Of a stretch of DNA of 24,455 bases, positions 18,542-24,455 are shown piece after piece. Positions within the stretch are counted from its first letter, which is position 1. Every line of letters begins with the position of its first letter. Made by a program: the position numbers and the translations under genes. This stretch comes from Pseudoneurospora amorphoporcata. Lineage: Eukaryota > Ascomycota > Sordariomycetes > Sordariales > Sordariaceae. The notes beneath the pieces were generated by a model. The model was given only the letters and a program-made list of their open reading frames with translations. It did not search any database and had not been told where the DNA came from. The stretch spans positions 1 to 24,455 of the forward strand of contig MU859378.1 of assembly GCA_033297205.1 (NCBI GenBank). Reading direction: 5' to 3'.

Positions 18542-18650
18542 GCTTCTTCATTCCCCTTCATCACCAACTGTGCCGCCAAACAAGCGAGCTTCCCAACGTC
18601 AGTCACTCCCTGGCCCGGTACTAGCCTGCGACTGAATCAAACACCCCCAT

Positions 18651-20142
18651 ATGATGATGTTCTCAATCAAGACAGCGGCATTGGTTGCCCTTTCGTTCTG
18701 TTCACTCCTTGTGGATGCTGCACCTGCACCGGTTAGTAGCAGCTTGACTGCTCGGGACAACGACTGGAATACCACAGCCGCAGCTACAGGCTATAAGAAC
18801 GTCGTGTATTTTACCAACTGGTATATGCTCTTCTTCCATGATCTGTGTCTTGGACGGCCTGCTGACTTCAACTGTCCAGGGGCATCTACGGGCGCAACTA
18901 CAATCCCACCGACCTTCCAGCGGACAAGATAACACACGTTCTCTACTCCTTCGCCAATCTCCGCAGCGATGGAACTGTCTTCTCGACGGACACATGGGCT
19001 GATACAGACAAGCATTATCCCGGTGATTGTAGGTCCTCTTCCTTTCCTTGCCCTCCCTTTTTTCCCGCCCTCCTTGATCCATCCACGCGCTAACTCTTTC
19101 AATACCAACAGCATGGAACGACATAGGCACCAACGTCTACGGCTGCGTCAAACAGCTCTTCCTCCTCAAGAAAGCCCACCGCAACCTGCGGGTCCTCCTC
19201 TCCATCGGCGGCTGGACCTACTCGCAAACCAACCCCAGCAACTTCGCCCTCGCCGCATCCACCCCCGCCTCCCGCACGCAATTTGCCCTTTCCGCCCTTA
19301 CCCTCATGAAAGACTGGGGTTTCGACGGCCTGGATATAGACTGGGAGTACCCTGCCTCGGACACGGAAGCGGGAAACTTCCTCCTTTTGCTGCGGGAAGT
19401 GAGGGCACAGCTGGATAAATACTCTGCCTCGCCCGAGGGACGCGGGTACAGGTTCTTGTTGACCATGGCCGCCCCTGCGGGGCCGGAACGGTACGGGGTC
19501 TTGAGGCCTTACCTGCGCCAGATAGTAGGCGAGACGCTGGACTTTGTCAACCTGATGGCGTACGACTTTGCCGGGTCGTGGGATACCAAGGCCGGGCACC
19601 AAGCGAACCTCTTCCCCAACCCGCAAAACCCGGACTCGACGCCCTTTTCGGCGGACCGGGCCGTGACAGACTACATCTCCTCCGGTGTGCCTCCTGCCAA
19701 GATGGTGCTGGGCATGCCTATCTACGGCCGCGCGTTCGAGAACACGGCCGGCCCGGGGACACCGTTCAGTGGGGTAGGAGGCGGGTCGTGGGAGGCGGGG
19801 ATTTGGGATTATAAAGTCTTGCCTAAGGCGGGTGCTACGGTACACTACGATGAGGTGGCTGGAGCAAGCTACAGTTATGATGCGAGCACAAAAGAGATGG
19901 TCAGTTTTGATACGGGGGATATGGTGAGGAGGAAGGTGGACTACGTGAAGCAGAGGGGGTTGGGAGGGAGTATGTTTTGGGAGGCAAGCGGGGATCGGAA
20001 GGGGAATGGGGATGGGGAGAGTCTTTTAGGGGTTGCTAGAGAGGCGCTGGCTGGTGGAGGGGGTATGTTGGATGGTGGGGTGAACTTGCTGGAGTATCCT
20101 GGGAGTCGGTATGACAATCTGAGGAACGGGATGCCGTCTTAG
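18651..20142 (+). CDS. Secreted GH18 endochitinase, Chit42-type, three exons
   Basis: Exons 18651-18820, 18880-19028 and 19112-20142 join to a 449-residue protein. Intron 1 (59 nt) has donor GTATAT, branch GCTGAC and acceptor CAG. Intron 2 (83 nt) has donor GTAGGT and acceptor CAG. Joining restores YFTNWGIYGRNYNPTDLP and HYPGDSWNDIGTNVYGC, both typical of the family. A signal peptide covers about residues 1-23. The substrate-binding SIGGWTYS and the catalytic DGLDIDWE (178-185, acid E185) are present, as are NLMAYDFAGSW, the GMPIYGR strand and GGSMFWE. This is subgroup A chitinase, which cleaves chitin in the wall or in prey and debris. Length is close to that of Trichoderma Chit42. The protein starts with three consecutive Met codons; any could be used. 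It appears functional. Confidence 0.92.
18821..18879 (+). other. Intron 1 of chitinase gene
   Basis: A 59-nt intron with 5' GTATAT, branch site GCTGAC 19-14 nt before the end, and 3' CCAG. It splits a Trp codon (TG|G). Removal joins VVYFTNW to GIYGRN, matching the conserved first strand of GH18 chitinases. Confidence 0.85.
19029..19111 (+). other. Intron 2 of chitinase gene
   Basis: An 83-nt intron with 5' GTAGGT, a CTAAC branch-like element (19090-19094) and 3' ACAG. It splits a Ser codon (T|CA). Removal joins HYPGD to SWNDIGTN, a junction conserved in Chit42-type enzymes. Confidence 0.85.
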
Positions 20143-20496
20143 TTGATTGAGGGTGGGAAAGTGGGAGTTGGGAATTGGAGGTTGGGGTTGGGGTTGGGGT
20201 TGGGGGCTGGAAGGTCTCGTCTTCTTGTTGAAATCACCTGTTTGAGCCCAGACTCAAATCCGTTTTTGATGTGTATTATACAGCCCTTTTTGCTTCTTCT
20301 CATCAGGTATAGCCATATCATTGTCCGTTAACACGAAATGCAGTCGTTGAACTATCATATAAGACCGAAGAAACCAAAGTGAAATCGAAATATCATTCTG
20401 AAGAACATAAGCAAAAGAAAGAAAGAAAAGAAAAGACAACCATTAGCACGGCAACAGGCATAACGTAATCCACCCCCTCAGCCCCTGACCCGTGCC
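20143..20496. other. Convergent 3' region between chitinase and cysteine-rich gene
   Basis: Apart from the G-rich tract, this stretch holds only the facing 3' flanks of the two genes. A purine run (AAAGAAAGAAAAGAAAAGA) lies at about 20416-20434. No additional gene is supported. Confidence 0.45.
20181..20206 (+). repeat. (TTGGGG)4 tract, predicted G-quadruplex
   Basis: Four G tracts (20184-20187, 20190-20193, 20196-20199, 20202-20206) are separated by TT only, on the sense strand of the chitinase gene, starting 42 nt after its stop codon. The transcript's 3' untranslated region would carry a four-tier RNA G-quadruplex motif. The unit differs from the fungal telomere repeat TTAGGG. Confidence 0.85.
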
Positions 20497-21075
20497 TCAA
20501 GCCTCCCACTCCCTCCCCGTCTTCTCACCCCTCCTCCTATGTCCCCCATGCGGGTACAAAAGCTCCCCCAGCGGTTTCCACAACTCGTACTTCCTCTCCT
20601 TATCCGTAATCTGGTCTCTCGTGCGTCTATGTCCGCACTTTCTCCTAATCTTGTCATCGCACTCCTTGAGCAGCGCCTCGTCCCCTTTATTCGTCTTGCG
20701 ACAGTCCCGCCACGCTTGCTCGCACATCAGTCCCGGAACGGTATAGTGCCACAGCTCCATGTAGGGGAACCGCCGGTTATTGCAGTGGCACTTGTAGCTC
20801 AGGTCGGCGGGATTGCACGTGTTGAGCAGGACGCCGCCGTTGTCGATCACCTTTTTCTCGTCGTGCGGGTCGTAGTCGCCCGTGCCGCAGATGGAGGCGC
20901 ACGTCGCCGTGTGCTGGGTGCACTAGTCGGTTTTTTGGGCGGAAGGGATGGCGGCTGGGGTGAGGGTCGTTTTGAAGTCGTAGGCGGAGACGAGGACGCG
21001 GGTGGAGGGGGAGCACGAGAAGAGCGTGAGGAAGGAGAGGAAGGGGAGGAGGCCCAGGGGGGTGGAGTGCAGCAT
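20497..21075 (-). pseudogene. Cysteine-rich secreted protein gene with in-frame TAG (DUF7707-like)
   Basis: From ATG 21075 the frame encodes a convincing signal peptide (about residues 1-31, ending VLVSA before YDFKTT), then reaches TAG at codon 51 (20923-20925). The same frame then stays open for 141 codons to the stop at 20497. That part is rich in Cys and reads CTQHTATCASIC, then NTCNPADLSYKCHC, then VPGLMCEQAWRDC. This order resembles the DUF7707 family of small secreted fungal proteins, in which a Trp or Gln often sits before the first Cys. The leader before ATG is CAA-rich, with an ACCACCATG context and a TATAAA at 21325-21320. No GT donor fits an intron that would remove the stop. I infer one nonsense mutation in an otherwise intact gene; strain variation or a sequencing error is possible. 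Function unknown. Confidence 0.6.
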
Positions 21076-21979
21076 GGTGGTGGTGGTGGCGGTTCAAGGG
21101 GATTTGTTGTTTCTTTGAGGATTGTTGGTTGCTTGGTTGCTTGTTTGCCTGTTGTTGTGGCTATAGCTGTGGCTTGTTCTAGTTGGTACCTACAGGTAGG
21201 TAGGTCTGTTTGAGTATGTCTAGCTTGAAGGGCGGAAGTGACAAGACTGTCGAGGGTGCATGCAACAGGGGAAACGAAAACGGGTTTGAATAAGAATCTG
21301 AATAAGAACCCGGGGGAGCTTTATATGTCTCTCCTCTTAACCTTGCTTAGTCTAACATCATGTGTGTGTCCGCTGATGTAGGTTGAACAAGGGGGTAGAC
21401 CTCTACAATTGTTCTACCCGTGTCTTTTAGAAGAACAGAAGGAACATAAATAACTTTCCCCCTTATGTGGCGTTTTCATTGTTCCTCGACGACCACGAGT
21501 CCACGGGAACAAGGGGGCAACATGTGATTTGTGAAGCGGGTAAAGCCGCCAAGTCAAGAGTCAACAAAGACGACGGCAAGGCAGGTACCAGGAGCACAAG
21601 GGTATTGGATTGAAAGACAAAGGAATTTGCTTGACATTGTGTTGGCCCTGCAACGGTGCAAACATCGAGGCATGTTGAACGTCACCAGTCGGCTGGTCCG
21701 GCATTTCACAGTCGACAGACACGTACGTATCTCAACCATCCTGGTACGAGGCGCGGGAACGGTGTATGCTTGTATAGAATCAAGAAGCTAGAAATGAACT
21801 ATTTATCCCTTTGCGGATGTCGTACACCACTACATGTACAAGGAATGCTCCAGGCTCGGATGCCTCATTAAATCTAATGTCCTCTGACCATAAACAGAGT
21901 TATCTGGTTTCCACGTTAACTTCCCTTCTTACCATACCGCTCAAGGCCAGCGCAGCTCGGTAGGGTAAGCACGGTATAG
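21076..21979. other. Intergenic region upstream of the cysteine-rich gene
   Basis: Contains the probable promoter of the minus-strand cysteine-rich gene: the CAA-rich leader next to its ATG, the tandem word GGTAGGTAGGT near 21196, and TATAAA on the minus strand at 21325-21320. A 10-nt direct repeat TGAATAAGAA occurs near 21287 and 21299. From 21350 to 21980 no recognisable coding frame was found. Confidence 0.4.
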
Positions 21980-22261
21980 TTACTCCGTCTCAGTGTCTGC
22001 TGGAGCCCTGGGTAGAGTCTGCACCCAATCTCCCGGTGAGTTCCAGACGAAGTCTTGATATTCAAGACCGTTCTGTTGAACCGCATGAGCAACCTCGAAG
22101 AACCGAGACTGATGAATCCCGATAAGGTCGATCGTGTCGTCTTCCCCGCCGCTGACGCACCCACAATACGGTTTCATTACCATCTGAGCCGGGTCCCAAT
22201 CCCACATCTCTGGAGGCCCAGAAGGCCCTGAAGACGGTCTTTTGGATCGGATTCTGCTCAT
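21980..22261 (-). pseudogene. 93-codon frame following the ankyrin gene, possible displaced C-terminus
   Basis: The frame starts at an ATG that overlaps the ankyrin frame's TGA by one base (TGATG). It encodes a non-repetitive, well-mixed sequence including KPYCGCVSGGEDDTIDLIG and FFEVAHAVQQNGLEYQDF, unlike a random frame. Because fungal genes rarely use coupled overlapping frames, I infer that this is the tail of the ankyrin protein separated by a one-base frameshift. It could instead be an independent small gene. I recognise no named domain. Confidence 0.35.
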
Positions 22262-22784
22262 CACTTCCAGCGCCTCGTTCGCCTCTCCATTGCGCGTTCA
22301 CATGTCGTCTCGATGTCGGTCTTCAGGTTGTTGAAACCACTATCGGCAAGGGCTTTGCGAAGTACTCGGTACGTTTCTAAGCCTCTCGGAGGCCCTAACT
22401 CAGACCAGACCTTTCTGTGGCGTGTCATGGTCGGGGTGTCGTTCACTAAATCCCAATTCCCGGTTCCGGTTTCGAGTAAGTCCAAGGTTCGTTGCTTGAA
22501 CGCGTCATACTCCTTCAAAATGAGTTCGCATGCGTGTAACGTGATGTTAACGAGCTGCGCACCCTCTGTTAGAGGTGAAGGATCTGTCCGAGCGACTATC
22601 ACGCTAGCACCGGCGCTGATAAGCATCTGAGCAATCTCGGCATCTGCTCTCTCAACCGCACTGAAGAGAGCACTTTGGCCTTCATTGTTCTTAACCTCAG
22701 CGTTCGTGCCGGAGTCGAGTAGAATCGGAACAATTGTCGATTGCGACGTAACCACTGCTAGATGTAGAGGGGTAGCACCATCAT

Positions 22785-22899
22785 GGTCTGTAGCCTCAAC
22801 GTTCGCGCCGCAGTCGAGTAAAACCTGAACAGAGGTTGGTCGCGATGTAAGCACCGCTAGATGGAGAGCGGTACGGCCATTCTGGTCTGTAGCCTCAAG
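22785..22899 (-). repeat. 99-bp coding repeats in the ankyrin gene
   Basis: The word GGTCTGTAGCCTCAA recurs exactly 99 bases apart (22785 and 22884), together with similar flanking bases. This is one 33-residue ankyrin unit. The near-identity at DNA level of these neighbouring units indicates recent internal duplication or gene conversion, as reported for repeat regions of fungal NLR genes. Confidence 0.7.
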
Positions 22900-23868
22900 T
22901 TCTGCGCCTCCCTCAGCTAGCAATCGTAATAGCTGAGGAAGATCATCAGCAGCAGCAGAAATTTACAGCGGAGTAAGACCCTGATGATTTGGTGCTTCCA
23001 ACAGGACAAATTTCTCGACTAGCGCCCTAGCTAGTGATTCAACTCTACCCCATTCGTCAAGGTCGTATCTAACAATGTGAAGGGCCAGGTCGCCTTTACA
23101 ACTTTGTAGGTTGGGATCTGCACCTTGCTCAACAAAGAACCTTGCCAAATCCCACTTATGATTTCGGATTGCTTTCATGAGCGCGGTTTGGCCCTCTTCG
23201 TTGGCTATGTCAAGATTTGCTCCCTTCCCAACCAGCACTCTTGCTATCTTGAGGCCATCTGACTTCCGGAGATCCCCGGGGACTGAAGAGGCCGTTATCA
23301 GAGGGGTATCGCCGTCCGAGTTTGTGGAATTGACATTGATCCCACGCTTAACAAGGAGCTTCACCATCTCCTCGCTGCCATACATACACGCGACATGCAA
23401 AAGGGTCTCTCGTGAGTCTGAGTCAAGAACATGATCAAAGGAGGCGCCGTAATCGAGTAGCGTGATGGCACACTCTAATTTCCCATGTAATACAGCTTGA
23501 TTCAGTGGAGTTCTGTTTGTGAAATGAGCACCCACTTTGGTCCCCGCGTCCACTTTGGCCCCCGCCTCGATCAAAAGCTTCACGGTGTCGGGGTATCCAT
23601 AGCGTGCGGCTAATGTCAATGGCGTGCTTGTCGTCGTGTTGTGCGCAGCCTTGAATTCTTCATCGCCCATGGTACGAATAATGTGATGGACAAGGGGATT
23701 GCAGCCTAGAGCCGCAGGATAATGAAGGCTTGTGGAAGCGGTTGTGGCGGTGTAAAACAATCCCTCCCAACCTCTAGTTCTCTCCGTCCAAGTACGGAGA
23801 TGTTTTGAGCCAGGTTCACAAATAGCCGCCGCTGTTGTCAAAAATCCGACGTCATCATCCAAATCGCC

Positions 23869-23934
23869 ATGTCGAATATGGTAGTGCCAATAAGACCTCG
23901 AATATGCCAGAAATGGGGTTGCGCAATAAGGGCA
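23869..23934 (-). other. C2H2 zinc-finger pattern within the ankyrin gene
   Basis: The minus strand encodes CPYC, twelve residues, then HYHIRH. The spacing is C-x2-C-x12-H-x4-H, exactly within the classic C2H2 zinc-finger rule. It sits between the post-NACHT segment and the first ankyrin repeat. Confidence 0.55.
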
Positions 23935-24354
23935 GGGATTGTGAAAGCGGGGGTTATGAACAACGTCAGGATCCAACAGGTATATATATTGCACGCAAAC
24001 GCGAACAAGTTGGGAGTGGGCCTGGAGCTCAGATATCGAGTGACGCCAGGTATATGGCGTTACAGCCAATGGTGGCGATTTGGCCAGAAGAAACTCCCTG
24101 GCAGTTTGGTGTAAGAAGTACACCTTCTTCCGATGAATGGACAGGAAAAGCCCGCACATCGCTCTAAGGCGCAATTCGAAGTCGCGATCATCCTCGCCAA
24201 GATCCAACTCATCAAGCGATGCCATGTGAGACTCCATGTTTACAACAACCTTGAACTCCTCGACTAGGAGTGGCCTCTTTGCTACAAGAAGCACACTCAA
24301 TGTGTCACACGGACATTCGACCCTAAACCTCACCAAGCTCCTAAGGAGCCGCAC

Positions 24355-24455
24355 GGCTTAGACCCAAGCCTTGCTATACGGCTGGATGCCTCAGGCAACT
24401 AGGCCATACTCACCCTCGACGCTTGGCATCAGCCTCGAAATAGCCGGAGGCCTCC
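24355..24455 (-). other. Right edge, upstream of the ankyrin gene
   Basis: Read on the minus strand, one frame is open from the edge (EASGYFEADAKRRG) up to a GTGAGT donor-like site, suggesting another exon or gene end cut by the window. Perfect inverted repeats GGCTT/AAGCC (about 24356-24371) and GCTCCT-A-AGGAGC (24337-24349) lie beside it. No assignment is possible. Confidence 0.25.

Larger units (their letters stand above)
16559..18650. other. Intergenic region between GH31 and chitinase genes
   Basis: Apart from the alpha/beta hydrolase remnant near its left end and a TATA-like box near its right end, I see no supported gene. Many overlapping small frames exist on both strands between 17280 and 18550, but none has a recognisable family and several have non-ATG starts. 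The motif CTACCTACCTAGG near 17080 is a common short intergenic word in Sordariomycetes. Confidence 0.4.
22261..24354 (-). pseudogene. NACHT-type ankyrin-repeat protein, 3' part, interrupted by TAA
   Basis: The N-terminal part (about 24300-24050) shows AKRPLLVEEFKVVVNM, LRAMCGLFLSI and VYFLHQTAREFLL, the segment that follows the NACHT ATPase in fungal NLR-like proteins. A CPYC...HYHIRH finger follows, then about nine ankyrin repeats with TPLTLAARYG, GDTPLITA and TALHLAV cores. A TAA at 22963-22965 falls where the TPL core of a repeat should continue. The frame resumes directly as ISAAADDL and runs three more repeats to TGA at 22261. Downstream repeats have no ATG start, so this is one broken gene. 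A stop (24358-24360) also closes the frame on the 5' side, so either an intron lies there or the gene is degraded. The nucleotide-binding domain is not present and would lie beyond the right edge. Such proteins are candidates for non-self recognition and programmed cell death. Confidence 0.65.

Noticed and set aside
17285..18551. Several 60-140 codon frames on both strands
   Set aside because: Mutually overlapping, low-complexity or lacking a good start, with no recognisable family; judged chance frames.
20181..20206. Telomere-like repeat
   Set aside because: The unit is TTGGGG, not the TTAGGG of filamentous fungi, and it lies internally in a gene's 3' region.
20830..21030. Intron that would remove the TAG of the cysteine-rich gene
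   Set aside because: The only upstream GT dinucleotides (GTCCTC, GTCTCC) are poor donors, and splicing from them would delete the signal-peptide junction.
24280..24340. Intron (GTGAGG to TTGTAG, about 52 nt) near the 5' end of the ankyrin frame
   Set aside because: Signals look plausible, but the exon it would join to in the correct phase contains a TAG a few codons upstream, so the model is not clearly better than an unspliced reading.
1..24455. CRISPR array, bacterial operon or biosynthetic gene cluster
   Set aside because: No spaced direct-repeat array is present, genes are eukaryotic with introns and wide spacing, and no synthase or tailoring gene set occurs.

Overview
The window looks like nuclear DNA of a filamentous ascomycete, most likely a Sordariomycete and possibly Sordariales. 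Reasons: short spliceosomal introns with GTANGT-type donors, pyrimidine-rich 5' leaders, widely spaced genes on both strands, a Chit42-type endochitinase, a GT71 mannosyltransferase, a nucleus-encoded tRNA-Gly(GCC), and an AT-rich, TpA-rich left flank of the kind left by repeat-induced point mutation (RIP). I cannot name the genus. There is no sign of bacterial gene organisation.

Layout. 1-1300 is probably repeat or transposon debris: two near-identical 15-nt hairpins, a RIP-like AT-rich tract and a degenerate Asp/Lys-rich repeat on the minus strand. 1300-2000 holds nothing I recognise except a T13A24 tract. 2686-4278 (+) encodes a Golgi alpha-1,3-mannosyltransferase (MNN1-like). It converges on 5213-7036 (-), a vacuolar M20 carboxypeptidase (CPS1-like). 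A tRNA-Gly lies at 7881-7951 (+). 8403-10349 (-) is a DHA1-type MFS drug/H+ antiporter. A long spacer (10350-12442) with candidate CreA sites and an inverted repeat leads into 12443-16558 (+). That gene is a 1371-residue GH31 glycosidase with unusual extensions at both ends, including four copies of an HNGHxFAWA motif at the N terminus. Just past it (16745-16963) is a headless remnant of an alpha/beta hydrolase. 18651-20142 (+) is a three-exon secreted GH18 chitinase, followed by a perfect G-quadruplex motif. 20497-21075 (-) is a small cysteine-rich secreted protein gene interrupted by one TAG. 21980-24354 (-) is the 3' part of a NACHT-type ankyrin gene interrupted by one TAA, with a classic C2H2 finger pattern upstream of the ankyrin repeats.

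The intact genes are housekeeping or secretory functions (glycan maturation, vacuolar proteolysis, efflux, alpha-glucoside and chitin hydrolysis). They do not form an evident pathway or biosynthetic cluster. The two broken genes sit together at the right end, and both stop codons can be explained by a single C-to-T change at a CpA dinucleotide, the RIP/deamination context. The most novel coding feature is the repeat-bearing, apparently non-secreted GH31 protein.
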